DNA of 64,000 nucleotides from Mumia sp. Pv4-285 (lineage in GTDB: Bacteria > Actinomycetota > Actinomycetes > Propionibacteriales > Nocardioidaceae): the NCBI RefSeq assembly GCF_041320275.1, contig NZ_CP162023.1, positions 744,001 through 808,000 of the forward strand, read 5' to 3'. Positions 18,307-27,085 of this stretch are shown one piece after another. The position numbers were made by a program, and so were the translations under genes. Position 1 is the stretch's first letter. Each line of letters starts with the position of its first letter. The notes under the pieces are model-generated. The model worked only from the letters and a program-made list of their open reading frames with translations. It searched no databases and was not told the DNA's origin.

Positions 18307-21182
18307 CAACTCATGAGAATCAGACTCGGTCGCCTGTCCCGCTCCAGCGTCCGTCGAGCGCGATGTGTTCGCCGGGTCTGCGTTGCTGAGCAATCTGCAC
18401 TGGATCGATTGAGCGCAGTCCGGAGGGTGTCGACCGGATCACGCTTGGGCGGGGGTGGTCGTTCGGCGTCGAGGTCGAGTCCTTGTCGGTCGCCGACGTA
18501 TATCTGCGTGTGCTGCCGTGCGCGGGTTGCGCCGACGTAGAGGGCTTCGCGTGTGGTGGTGTCGTCGATGAGTAGGTGGGCGGTGTCGACGGTGAGGCCT
18601 TGGGCGCGGTGGGCGGTGACGGCGTAGCCGAGCTGGACGTGTTCGGCGGCGTAGTCAGGCGGCAGGGTGGTGGTGGCGCCGCGGCCTGTGACGACGAGGC
18701 CGCCGTCGTTGGTCTGAGTCGCGATGATCCAGCGGTCGCCGTTCTTCACGTAGCCGCCGCCGGCCGTGGTGAGGGTTCGGTTGTTGCGGCGGGTGATGAT
18801 GGTGTCGCCGACGCTGGCGGTGGTTCCGTCGCGGAGGTGGACACCGCCGCGCGGGTTGATGTCGCCGGCCGCGATGCGCGCGGTGCGCGCCGCGGTGTTG
18901 ATGGCGCGTGCGTCGTGTTCGGTGGTGGTGATGATGAGGCTGCTGAGTCCGCGCTCGGTGTCGGCGAGCCAGGCGTTGTAGGCGCGGTCAAGGAGTTCGG
19001 GTTCGCTTCCTGTCGTGATGCGTCCGTTGTCGAGGTAGAAGCGAAGCCCGTTCGCGTTGCCTTCGCGCAGCTTGAGGGTTGCTTGTGCTTCAGCGGGGTT
19101 GTGGAAGCGGTGCAGGGTGTCAAGTTCGGGTCCGCCGATGTCGTCGACGAGGAGTCGGAACGCGCCACCGGCCTCGACTGCGGAGAGTTGGTAAGGGTCT
19201 CCCAGGAGCCGCACGACCGCGCCGGCTGCCCGGGCGTGCTGGGTGAGCCAGTCGAGGCGGGCGGTGCCGGCGAGGCTGGCTTCGTCGACGAGCACCAGGT
19301 CGCCAGGACGAAGGCTCGCCCAGTCGTCTGTCTCGGCTGATTCGGTGCTGAGGTGCTGGAACTTGTGAAGGTTCTCCGAGCGGCATCCGAGCTCGTCGGC
19401 GAGGACTTGCGCGGCACTGGCCGACGGCGCGAGCGGGATGACGCGCCGCCCGCTTGCCTGCCAGATGGCGGCGAGGGCGCGCATTGCGGTGGTCTTTCCT
19501 GATCCGGCCGGCCCGATACCGACGCTCAAGGCGTGAGGATTGGTGAGTAAGTCTAGGACGAGGCGGCGCTGGCCCTCGTCGAGCTTCTTTCCCTGTTTCT
19601 CTTCGTACGCCCACAGCCGGACATTGGCTTCTGACTCGGACATCACAGGAGACGCGGCCGGTGCGGAGGCGGTGTCGAGGAGGCGTTGTTCGGCGTCGAG
19701 GATGCTCTGTGTGGTGAACCGTGCCGACCCGTAGCTGGGTCCTTCGTCGGCGACGGTGACCGACGCGTCCGGCGACAGCGCCCGCTCGAGTGCGTTCAGG
19801 GTGACGAGCTCGCGGTCAGAGTCGTTGACGAACCTGAGATGGCGGATCTGGCGCTCGACCTCGGCGAGGACGTTCCATCGGGTCCAGGTCGCTTTGTGCT
19901 CGGCGACCACACCGGTCGCGACCTCGGCGACAAGGTCGATGGGAACCTCGTCTGGGCGCCACACCCGGGCAGGCGTTTCTGGAGTCGTCAGCTCGCTGAT
20001 CGCGCGTGCCGGGTGTTGGCCGAGGAATGGTCCAGCTTCTCGGCGCCAGCGGGTGATCTTGTCGGCCAGCGGCTCGCCGAGCATCTTCTCGCCGCGGGTG
20101 TCGAGGGTCGCCTGCTGCGCCAACCGCAGCTGCGCACCGGCGTCGGGATCGTGGCCGTGCGCGGTGGCGTAGTCGACGGCGAGCTCGCGGTAGCGGTCCT
20201 CGATCGCGGCCTGGCGTTGGGAGAACGAGCGGATCAGCGCGTACGGGATCCCGCTTACCTCGCGAACAGGCCGCTTGTCGGTGCGGATGGTGTCGGGGCG
20301 TTCGGTGAACTCGACACCGAGCCGGCGGGCGAGCTCGTCCTCGATGCGCGTGTTGTACCGCTCCGACGCAGCGACCCCGGCCGCGTGCAGGACGCGGGCG
20401 TCCAGGGACAGCCAGCGTGGGCTGCCGTCGGGATGGTCGTGTACGGCGCGGACCTTGTTCGAGATCGCGAGGTGGGTGTGCAGATCGGGGTCACCGGCTC
20501 GAGAGTCGAAGTGGTCGAACGCGGCGGCGATGAATCCACGTGCCCTGACCTGCTGAGCACCGCCGGCGCCGATCCGTGCGAAGCACGTCTCGTCCTCCAG
20601 CCAGGCGAGCACGTTCGCGACCGCCGCATGGTGGGCATCGGTGACTGCTTGGCGGGTGGCGGCGTCGCCGAGTCCCCACAGGATCGACACGCTCTTGACC
20701 GGAGTGAACACCAGGTCATAACCGGCGACCGCACGGCGTTCCTTCGAGGCTTCCGATGCCTCGATCCGCGCCCGCGCCGCCGCATCCGGAAGATGCCCGT
20801 GCTTGCTCGCGTACCGCTCGACGCGTTCCGCGACCCGTGCGTCGCGCGACTCCCGTGTCTGGAAGGTGGGGAAGGCGAGCCCGAGCCGCGCAGATGCCAG
20901 TGCCTGGTCGGGGTCAGCTCCGTTGGTGACCTCGAGCGCGATGATCTGCTCGGCATCGGGATGCATGCCGGCGCCGAACAGCGACCGCATCTGGTCCTCG
21001 CGCACCATCCCGCTCACCTTGAGGTCGGCAGCGCCCTGTCCGACCCATCGCCCCGCCGGGTTCCCGCTCGCCGTGTAGTAGTCCGCCAACGACTGACCCG
21101 GGCGGCGTACGACGTCGCCGGAGGCGACCTGACGGGTGAGGTAGGTGTAGCCGTCGCCCGCGTGGAGCTTGTGCAGGGTCAT
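18306..21182 (-). CDS. MobF-family conjugative relaxase/helicase (TrwC-like), C-terminally truncated
   Basis: The 958 residues begin with a TrwC relaxase domain (MTLHKLHAGDGYTYLTRQV, metal-binding HTH at residues 235-237 within DPDLHTHLAISN). A superfamily I helicase follows, with Walker A GPAGSGKTT near residue 555, Walker B VLVDEASLAG and late motifs AVTAHRAQGLTVD and YVGATRARQH. The start at 21182 matches family N termini; the open frame extends upstream into the att scar but without homology. Intact actinobacterial relaxases usually run on past this point. Here the chain turns into an unrelated Arg-rich tail after ALNRSSADCSA, so the gene was cut near 18.39 kb. It nicked oriT in the parent element; the remnant has no visible partners. 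Confidence 0.85.
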   Translation of the reverse strand: MTLHKLHAGDGYTYLTRQVASGDVVRRPGQSLADYYTASGNPAGRWVGQGAADLKVSGMVREDQMRSLFGAGMHPDAEQIIALEVTNGADPDQALASARLGLAFPTFQTRESRDARVAERVERYASKHGHLPDAAARARIEASEASKERRAVAGYDLVFTPVKSVSILWGLGDAATRQAVTDAHHAAVANVLAWLEDETCFARIGAGGAQQVRARGFIAAAFDHFDSRAGDPDLHTHLAISNKVRAVHDHPDGSPRWLSLDARVLHAAGVAASERYNTRIEDELARRLGVEFTERPDTIRTDKRPVREVSGIPYALIRSFSQRQAAIEDRYRELAVDYATAHGHDPDAGAQLRLAQQATLDTRGEKMLGEPLADKITRWRREAGPFLGQHPARAISELTTPETPARVWRPDEVPIDLVAEVATGVVAEHKATWTRWNVLAEVERQIRHLRFVNDSDRELVTLNALERALSPDASVTVADEGPSYGSARFTTQSILDAEQRLLDTASAPAASPVMSESEANVRLWAYEEKQGKKLDEGQRRLVLDLLTNPHALSVGIGPAGSGKTTAMRALAAIWQASGRRVIPLAPSASAAQVLADELGCRSENLHKFQHLSTESAETDDWASLRPGDLVLVDEASLAGTARLDWLTQHARAAGAVVRLLGDPYQLSAVEAGGAFRLLVDDIGGPELDTLHRFHNPAEAQATLKLREGNANGLRFYLDNGRITTGSEPELLDRAYNAWLADTERGLSSLIITTTEHDARAINTAARTARIAAGDINPRGGVHLRDGTTASVGDTIITRRNNRTLTTAGGGYVKNGDRWIIATQTNDGGLVVTGRGATTTLPPDYAAEHVQLGYAVTAHRAQGLTVDTAHLLIDDTTTREALYVGATRARQHTQIYVGDRQGLDLDAERPPPPKRDPVDTLRTALNRSSADCSATQTRRTHRARRTLERDRRPSLILMS

Positions 21183-21327
21183 CACCGCGAACGACCACCG
21201 CGAGTAGCCAAACAAGTAGCCAAACGGGCGTGAAACAGCGAACCCGCGCGGACGGCCACGGAATCGACACCGCCTCTGACCTGCGCAAACGCACAAGACC
21301 GACCATCCGCGAACCGGTTCCCGACAA

Positions 21328-21372
21328 CTTGTAATGAGGATGTCGCGGGTTCGACTCCTGTCACCGGCTCCA
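21328..21372 (+). mobile_element. tRNA 3'-half remnant: att site of an integrated element
   Basis: The 45 nt read as the 3' half of a tRNA: anticodon loop CTTGTAA (anticodon TGT, Thr), then the 3' anticodon strand, a 5-nt variable loop, a T arm with the TTCGACT loop, acceptor strand CACCGGC, T73 and an encoded CCA. The sequence upstream cannot pair with the anticodon stem, so the 5' half is missing. Site-specific integrases of actinobacterial ICEs leave exactly this kind of duplicated 3' half at the far end of the element. The element side should therefore be to the left, where the relaxase is. The intact tRNA is not in the window. Confidence 0.75.
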
Positions 21373-21460
21373 GAATCAGTTGAGGCTGCGCAGAGCGCGG
21401 ATGCTGCGGGCGGTACTGTGATCGGACGGTTCATGGGAACTCGCCTTCCTGTGGACCGAG

Positions 21461-21494
21461 GCCCTGGGCCGGAGTTACTAGCTCCGCCCAGGGC
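21461..21494. terminator. Strong hairpin downstream of the tRNA scar
   Basis: A 13-bp stem with one bulged base closes on a 7-nt loop. It lies about 90 nt past the CCA and may be the original chromosomal terminator of the tRNA gene that was split by integration. Confidence 0.55.
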
Positions 21495-21556
21495 CGCCGA
21501 GGACTCGACACTGTGACGCTGGCCCGGCGCGCCAGATGGACGCTACCGTCCCGACT

Positions 21557-22015
21557 ATGCGAACCGCCGTGATGAGAATCGTCGTCGACCATGAAGGCCT
21601 GCTCTCCGGGAGCGACTACGAGACCGGGCTGAGCTGCCTTCGCGAGGAAGGATTCGACGTAGTGGCGACCCCCGCCGAGAAGCTGCCGGACAAAGGGCGG
21701 GAGATCGAGATGATCATCGAGGAGTTCGATCCTGACGCCCAAGAAGCGCACGTTGCCGCATGCCGCCGTGCGTTCGGGATCCCGGCGACCCCGGGGGTGG
21801 TGACTTTCATCAGTCGAGGCACCGACGACGACGCCCGCGGAGTGCTCCAGGCCTTCGACATCGACGGGAAGGTCGAGCGCATCCTCGAAGGCGACGACGA
21901 GGTGGTCGCGGTGACACTCGACCCCCTCCACCTGCGACGCGTCCCCGAGAGCAGGCTCCACACCGCCCTCGAGGCGGCGCTCAACTGCGAGGTTCGCATC
22001 GTCGTCGGCAGTTGA
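21557..22015 (+). CDS. Hypothetical protein, 152 residues
   Basis: I do not recognise this protein. It is acidic, with no signal peptide or membrane segment. An early MRIVVDHEGLLSGSDYETGL and a middle VTFISRGTDDDARGVLQAFDIDGKVERI suggest an alternating alpha/beta fold. I prefer the ATG at 21557; one at 21536 is also in frame, and neither has a clear ribosome site, so translation may be leaderless. It lies between the att scar and the convergent TetR gene, with 3 nt separating their ends, and is probably chromosomal rather than part of the mobile element. Coding is supported by the G/C third-position bias. Confidence 0.55.
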   Translation: MRTAVMRIVVDHEGLLSGSDYETGLSCLREEGFDVVATPAEKLPDKGREIEMIIEEFDPDAQEAHVAACRRAFGIPATPGVVTFISRGTDDDARGVLQAFDIDGKVERILEGDDEVVAVTLDPLHLRRVPESRLHTALEAALNCEVRIVVGS

Positions 22016-22018
22016 CCC

Positions 22019-23308
22019 TCATCCGGGGGTGTCGACGGCTCCCCGGATCAGGCTTTGACGCACGAACGCGTACGCGCGCGTCTCGCTGCTCCGGGCATGT
22101 TCGTGGAATGGCGTCCACATCACCGACCGGAAGTGGAAGCCGAGCTCGTGGGGAGCGGCGACCGGCCGCCAGGCTCCGCTCGCGATGCCCTGCGAGGTGA
22201 GTCCTTCCAGTGACTTCAGACGATTCTGCGTTGCCAGGAAGTAGTCGTGGAAAGGGCTGCTGGGCGCCTCGCGTCCGGTCCAGCCCAGGTTCACGATCGC
22301 CGACTCCTCGCGGTACTCCCGGCTGGCACGGACGAAGACGCGCGCGATTGCGCTCAGTGTCTCGGACTCGGGCGAGCCGGACTCGAGGACCGCGGCGAAC
22401 GCATGGTCGAGGCGGTCGGCGTATGCGTCGAGGATCTCCCGGATCAGGGCCTCCTTGGAGTCGAACCGCCGGTAGAGCGTCGCCATGCCGACACCGGCCG
22501 AGTGAGCGACGTCGCGGATCGTCGTCGCCGCGTAGCCGCGACGTGCGAACTCGGCGCGCGCGGCAGCGACGACCGCCTCTCTGGCCCCGGCCGGATCGGT
22601 TGCGTTCTCTCGCTTCCAGTCCGCGACGACGGCCATCGCCGTACGGTAGGCCGCCGACGCCTCGAGCTCGGCGTCGCTGGGAGGTGAGGTCGCAACCCCA
22701 TGGAGCACCACGTCGCACAGATGCGCGGCGAGCTCGCGCGGGTCCGTCTCGAGCGGGTAGTAGGTCGACGAGTAGAAGGCCAGTCGTCCTAGGGTGAATC
22801 GGAGGAGGCCGCGATCGACCGTCGGGTCCGTCGCCTCGGAGCCGAGTGCCGACACGGCATCGCGCCAGGCTCGCTCCAGGGCCGGCGAGCGGAGCTGCAT
22901 CGCGGTGGTCAAGCGCTCCGACGCTACGCTCGGCGGCGCTTCGTAGGCCCGTAGTCGGATGGCCGCGGCGTTACGGAAGCTCAGCGCGACGACATCGGCG
23001 GTGAGCGCCTCGACGAGTTCCTCGGGCGTCCCGTCGTGGGTGCGCACACGGCGCGCTGCGACGAGCCCGACCTCGTTCAGGGCGCGGCCGAATCGCGAGA
23101 GCAGGCCGATGGCGATCTCTTCCTTCGACGGAAAGTGGTGGTAGAGGCTGCCTGGCAGAACGCCAACAGCGTCGGCGATGTCGTGGATCGTCGTCGTCGC
23201 GTACCCGGACTCCTGGAAGAGGCGCGCCGCCGTCGTGAGGATCTCGTCCGAGCGAGCGCTGGTGGTGGGTGCGCTCGGGGTGAGCTTCCGGCGAGAGAGC
23301 GACGTCAT
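22019..23308 (-). CDS. Two-domain TetR-family transcriptional regulator
   Basis: The 429-residue protein carries two TetR DNA-binding modules. One is at about residues 20-66 (LFQESGYATTTI...SLYHHFPSKEEI) and one at about 250-300 (EFARRGYAATTI...TLYRRFDSKEAL), each with a helical sensor domain. The ATG at 23308 fits the family; the open frame extends 36 residues further upstream without homology. It is divergent from the PucR-type regulator and stands at the entrance of the catabolic island. That makes it the leading candidate to bind the CCAAC-N6-GTTGG operators found at five promoters downstream; this link is inferred from position and site symmetry only. Confidence 0.85.
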   Translation of the reverse strand: MTSLSRRKLTPSAPTTSARSDEILTTAARLFQESGYATTTIHDIADAVGVLPGSLYHHFPSKEEIAIGLLSRFGRALNEVGLVAARRVRTHDGTPEELVEALTADVVALSFRNAAAIRLRAYEAPPSVASERLTTAMQLRSPALERAWRDAVSALGSEATDPTVDRGLLRFTLGRLAFYSSTYYPLETDPRELAAHLCDVVLHGVATSPPSDAELEASAAYRTAMAVVADWKRENATDPAGAREAVVAAARAEFARRGYAATTIRDVAHSAGVGMATLYRRFDSKEALIREILDAYADRLDHAFAAVLESGSPESETLSAIARVFVRASREYREESAIVNLGWTGREAPSSPFHDYFLATQNRLKSLEGLTSQGIASGAWRPVAAPHELGFHFRSVMWTPFHEHARSSETRAYAFVRQSLIRGAVDTPG

Positions 23309-23421
23309 CCTCACAGTATGGGGGCGGCACGGGGCGTCCGTCAGTCGTCGTGTCAGCGGCGGTGCGATCAAATGTTCGTTCCGCAAGGGGTTCCACAATC
23401 GCCTGGGATCTGGCAATACTT

Positions 23422-23441
23422 GCTGTGATTCGAGTCACAGC
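23422..23441. promoter_or_regulatory. CRP/GlxR-like palindrome between the divergent regulators
   Basis: GCTGTGA and TCACAGC form a perfect 7-6-7 inverted repeat containing TGTGA-N6-TCACA, the consensus for cAMP-receptor-type regulators, including those of actinobacteria. It lies about 60 nt upstream of the PucR-type gene and about 115 nt upstream of the TetR gene, so it may tie the island to carbon status. Confidence 0.55.
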
Positions 23442-23501
23442 GACGGGTCCGCGCCAGGCGCTTCGGCGCGTCCGCGGCCCAGGCGACCGAAAGGACCCGA
23501 G

Positions 23502-25235
23502 GTGCCGGAGAGATCTCACCGAAGCGTGGACCGAGAGCGACGCATGCGACTCGTCGAGGCGACGGCCAGAAGCTCGCAGGCCGAGCACGCCTCGATCAGC
23601 ACCTTCACGATCGCCGACTTCCTCGCGATGGGCGTCACGCTCGAGGGGGAGCCTGTCGTCGTCGCGGGCGAAGAGCACCTCGACCGAAGGATCCGGTGGC
23701 TCCATGTCACCGAGCTGGTGGACACGCACGGGCTCCTCCAGGGAGGCGAGCTGATCCTGGCGACCGGGGTCGGCCTCGCCGACTCGCCGGACGAGGGCGT
23801 CCGATATGTCGACGCCCTCGCCGACGAGAGGGTCGCCGGCCTCGTCATCGAGCTCGGACGCCGCTTCTCCGCAGTCCCTCCGGAGATGGTCCGGGCGTGC
23901 CGGCGCCGGGGACTCCCACTGATCGTGCTGAACAGGGAGGTGCCGTTCGTCAAGATGACCGAGACGGCCCACTCGATCATCCTGATGGGGCAGCGGCGGC
24001 TGCTGCAGACCACAGCGATGGCGCACCAGCGCTTCACCGAGCTGGGCGCCGCCGATGCGTCCGTGGACCAGCTTGTCGCTGCAGCCGGGGAGCTCGCCGA
24101 GGGGCAGATCGTGTTCTCCAACCTGATGTACCAGGTGCTGGCGGTTCACACGGTCGACGGCGTCGCCGACGACCTCCTGCGACGATGGAGCCGGAAGGCG
24201 TTCACCCTGACGCAGTCCTTCGGGACCCGGGTCGACGAGGCCGACCGCTGTGTGGTCGTGCCGGTCGAGGCCCGCGGTCAGCAGCGCGGGCGCCTGGTGC
24301 TCTTCACTTCAGGGCCGCCGGACCCGGCGCAGGTCATCGTCCTCGAACGCGCCGCATCGGCCTTGGCGATGCGGCTGCTGCTCGAGGACGACGACGTCGT
24401 GGTGGCGAACGCTCAGCGGACCGTGCTCGCCGACCTCGTCGCCGGACGCTGCTCCCGGACCGAGTCGATCCATGCACGTACGGCAGCCCTCGGGCACCCG
24501 ACCCGGCACCGCCACTATCTCCCGATCATCGTGGCTCCCGATCGTGAACGCGACTTGCGGTCAGTCCTGTCGCGCGCGCTCGACGATGTGCAGGTCGACG
24601 CCCTCGTCGGACGGTTGACGCCGGAGAGGTGGGGCGTCCTGCTCCTGCTCAAGCGCGCCGACGCCTCCGCGGCTGACGAGTTCGCGACGAAGGTCGCTCA
24701 GGCGTGCAAGGACGCGGGGGTTGCTCCTCCGACGCTCGGCCGTGGTGCTGTCGTCTCGGACCTCGCAGAGGTGGGGAGGTCGTTCGCCGAGGCGAGCGAC
24801 GTCGCGTCTGCGGCGCGAGCGACGTCGCCGATGGCGGGACGTCGGGTCCTCCACTCGATCGACGACATCAAGCTACGAGGCCTCCTTTACACCTTGCGGC
24901 ACGACGCCCGGCTCCAGGCGTTCGTCGAGCGGACGCTGGGGCCGCTGCAGCTGCGCGACGCGCTCGATGGGGGTGACTGGGTGCGCACGCTGGCGGCGTA
25001 CCTCCGGGTGCGCAGCAACAAGTCGCTCGCCGCGCAGCAGCTCGGGATCTCTCGACCGACGTTGTACGAACGCCTGGCGCGGATCCAACGTCTCCTCGGA
25101 GTGGACCTGGACGATCCCGAGACGACGACGTCCTTGTACGCCGCGATCATGGTGATCGAGGCCACCGCCGGCGACGCCTCGCCGACGTCCGCCCTCCCCT
25201 CCACGCTGGTGGTCCAGGCACAGACAGGTGCCTGA
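23502..25235 (+). CDS. PucR/CdaR-family transcriptional regulator
   Basis: The 577-residue protein has an N-terminal PucR-like ligand-binding domain (about residues 35-160, with HVTELVDTHGLLQGGELILATGVGL), a middle GGDEF-related region and a C-terminal helix-turn-helix (RVRSNKSLAAQQLGISRPTLYERLARIQRLLG) of the PucR type. Relatives activate catabolic operons in response to the substrate. I chose the GTG at 23502, preceded by GAAAGGA; the ATG at 23544 is the alternative. It lies just upstream of the dipeptide-type importer on the same strand, and could be its activator. Confidence 0.85.
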   Translation: MPERSHRSVDRERRMRLVEATARSSQAEHASISTFTIADFLAMGVTLEGEPVVVAGEEHLDRRIRWLHVTELVDTHGLLQGGELILATGVGLADSPDEGVRYVDALADERVAGLVIELGRRFSAVPPEMVRACRRRGLPLIVLNREVPFVKMTETAHSIILMGQRRLLQTTAMAHQRFTELGAADASVDQLVAAAGELAEGQIVFSNLMYQVLAVHTVDGVADDLLRRWSRKAFTLTQSFGTRVDEADRCVVVPVEARGQQRGRLVLFTSGPPDPAQVIVLERAASALAMRLLLEDDDVVVANAQRTVLADLVAGRCSRTESIHARTAALGHPTRHRHYLPIIVAPDRERDLRSVLSRALDDVQVDALVGRLTPERWGVLLLLKRADASAADEFATKVAQACKDAGVAPPTLGRGAVVSDLAEVGRSFAEASDVASAARATSPMAGRRVLHSIDDIKLRGLLYTLRHDARLQAFVERTLGPLQLRDALDGGDWVRTLAAYLRVRSNKSLAAQQLGISRPTLYERLARIQRLLGVDLDDPETTTSLYAAIMVIEATAGDASPTSALPSTLVVQAQTGA

Positions 25236-25307
25236 CCGACGGTCGGCGCTCCGCGTTGACAGCGTGTCAGGAACGCGGCTCCCACTCTGACACCCTGCGT
25301 ATACCCA

Positions 25308-25330
25308 CCAACTGGTCGGTTGCCTATGTT
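25308..25330 (+). promoter_or_regulatory. CCAAC-N6-GTTGC operator and -10 box of the peptide-importer operon
   Basis: CCAAC (25308-25312) and GTTGC (25319-25323) match the island-wide palindrome with one mismatch. TATGTT (25325-25330) follows directly and fits a -10 hexamer. A bound regulator would cover the space just upstream of the -10 box. Confidence 0.6.
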
Positions 25331-25428
25331 GGGTGCGAAGTCGCAGTGGCGGCCATCACACAGCTGGCTCGGTGGCGTGTTCCGTCGAGCGACCCCACAT
25401 CGGCGTCGTACGAGGAAGGGATTTGCAG

Positions 25429-26994
25429 ATGAAGGGTTGGCGGGTCTTGTCGCGGTCAGTGGCCTTAGCGGCCGCGCTCGGAGTGGTGCTGGCTGGATGC
25501 GGCGGAGGAGGGAGCGACGGCGGCGGCGGCGCTGCCGGAGAGCCGCAGAAGGGCGGGACCCTGACGTACGCCGTGAACGTCGAGACCGTCTCGCTCGATC
25601 CCGCGTTCTGCACCCTGTCGTTCGACCGCTGTGCCCCGATCTACGGGACGTTGATGCGCTACGACGTCGACAAGCAGCAGTTCGTCGGCCAGATGGCGGA
25701 GTCGTTCGAGAGCACCGACGGCAAGAGCTGGACCCTGAAGCTGCGCGAGGGCGTCGAGTTCAGCGACGGTACGCCCTTCGACGCTGAGGCGGTCGTCTAC
25801 AACTGGGACCGCATCAAGGACCCCAAGACATTGGCACCGTCGGCGCGCTACACCGAGGGACTGAGCTGGAAGGTCGTCGATCCGTTGACCGTCGCCGTGA
25901 CCTCGGCGGAGCCCAACTTCCAGCTTCCGTGGGCGCTCACCCAGGGACTGAGCACCATCGGCTCCCCGAAGGCCATCGAAGCAGCCGGCGAGGACGTCTC
26001 CAGCTCTCCGGTCGGAGCCGGCCCGTTCGTGCTGGACAAGTGGACGCGCAACTCGCAGGCCGAGTACTCGCGCAACGACAGCTACTTCGAGGAGGGCCTG
26101 CCGTACCTCGACAAGCTCGTGATCAAGGTGATCGGAGCCGATGACCAGCGGCTCAACGCGCTGCGCAGCGGTGAGATCGACGTCGACTGGTCGCTCCTGA
26201 CGAAGGACGCCAAGGCGATCGAGAGCGAGGGCGGCTACGACATCTACCGTGTGCCCCTCAATGGAGGGACCGGCCTGCAGTTCAACCTCAAGGACCCGGT
26301 CATGGCCGATGAGGGCCTCCGGCAGGCGATGCTGAGCGCCTTCGACAGCGCGCAGATCAACAATGCGGTCTACCCGGGCGACGAGCCGGTCGACGCCTTC
26401 CTGCGGCCGGACAGCCCCTACCGGGACGACGAGCTCGGCATGTTCCCGGAGAAGGACCTCGACGAGGCGCAACGTCTCTTCGACGACTATCTCGAGCGGA
26501 CCGGCAAGACGAGTGAGACCGTCACCTTCGTCTGCTACGCCGGGATCCCAGCCCTCGAGCAGGTCGCTCAGCTCATCCAGTCACAGATGTCGAAGATCGA
26601 GGGCCTGGACTTCAAGCTCGAGCCGGTCGACGGCGCGACGCTCTCGCAGCGCTCGACGGCACGTGACTTCCAGACCATCATGGGCGCCACGCTGTCCCAG
26701 GACATGGACCGCCTGTACGCCGTCTTCCACACCGACGGACCGCTCAACGTCATGAGCTACTCCAACCCGACCGTCGACGCCGCGCTCGAGACGACGCGTC
26801 GCTCGAACGAGCCGGGCGAGGTGGAGAAGGCGTACCAGACCGTCAACGGCGAGCTGTCCAAGGACGGGCCGCTGCGGAACTGGCGCTACCAGACGGGACA
26901 CCTCTTCGCGAACGACATGGTCCAGGGCATCGTGCTCGCCGGCACCTCGTCGGGAGCGAGCGCGTACTGGCAGTACGCGTGGCTGAACGAGTAG
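25429..26994 (+). CDS. Dipeptide/oligopeptide-type substrate-binding lipoprotein (SBP family 5)
   Basis: The 521-residue precursor has a signal peptide with lipobox VVLAGC followed by a Gly/Ser-rich linker. The family 5 binding fold starts at KGGTLTYAVNVETVSLDP and includes LREGVEFSDGTPFDAEAVVYNWDRI. It should capture the substrate outside the membrane and hand it to the permease pair downstream. The ATG at 25429 has a GAGGAAGGG site. Family 5 proteins bind peptides but also opines, nickel, haem and plant metabolites, so the ligand is open. A hairpin after the gene may keep its expression above that of the permeases. Confidence 0.9.
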   Translation: MKGWRVLSRSVALAAALGVVLAGCGGGGSDGGGGAAGEPQKGGTLTYAVNVETVSLDPAFCTLSFDRCAPIYGTLMRYDVDKQQFVGQMAESFESTDGKSWTLKLREGVEFSDGTPFDAEAVVYNWDRIKDPKTLAPSARYTEGLSWKVVDPLTVAVTSAEPNFQLPWALTQGLSTIGSPKAIEAAGEDVSSSPVGAGPFVLDKWTRNSQAEYSRNDSYFEEGLPYLDKLVIKVIGADDQRLNALRSGEIDVDWSLLTKDAKAIESEGGYDIYRVPLNGGTGLQFNLKDPVMADEGLRQAMLSAFDSAQINNAVYPGDEPVDAFLRPDSPYRDDELGMFPEKDLDEAQRLFDDYLERTGKTSETVTFVCYAGIPALEQVAQLIQSQMSKIEGLDFKLEPVDGATLSQRSTARDFQTIMGATLSQDMDRLYAVFHTDGPLNVMSYSNPTVDAALETTRRSNEPGEVEKAYQTVNGELSKDGPLRNWRYQTGHLFANDMVQGIVLAGTSSGASAYWQYAWLNE

Positions 26995-27018
26995 TCCCCG
27001 AGTAGTCCGCCACTCGGT

Positions 27019-27050
27019 GGGTGCGGGGCAACTCCCTCCGCCCCGCACCC
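27019..27050 (+). terminator. Intra-operon hairpin after the binding protein
   Basis: GGGTGCGGGGC and GCCCCGCACCC form a perfect 11-bp stem with a 10-nt loop, between the binding-protein stop and the permease start. It probably acts as a partial terminator or mRNA stabiliser, giving more binding protein than channel. Confidence 0.6.
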
Positions 27051-27085
27051 GCCGAACCGACAGCGAGTGAACGGATGGTCGAGAC

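Larger units (their letters stand above)
21183..21556. other. Gene-free stretch between relaxase and hypothetical gene, holding an att scar
   Basis: I see no convincing gene in these 374 bases. Two 11-nt direct copies of AGTAGCCAAAC occur at 21203-21213 and 21215-21225 just before the relaxase. The 3' half of a tRNA lies at 21328-21372, and a strong hairpin at 21461-21494. The short open frames here are tRNA shadows. Confidence 0.6.

Noticed and set aside
21182-21364. Small minus-strand frame starting MTGVEPATSSL
   Set aside because: This is the well-known false protein made by reading a tRNA 3' end backwards; it marks the att scar rather than a gene.
25256-25293. TTGACA at 25256 and the GTGTCAG/CTGACAC inverted repeat as the dpp promoter
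   Set aside because: No -10 hexamer lies at the right distance from TTGACA, and the repeat arms are 16 nt apart; the site at 25308-25330 fits better.
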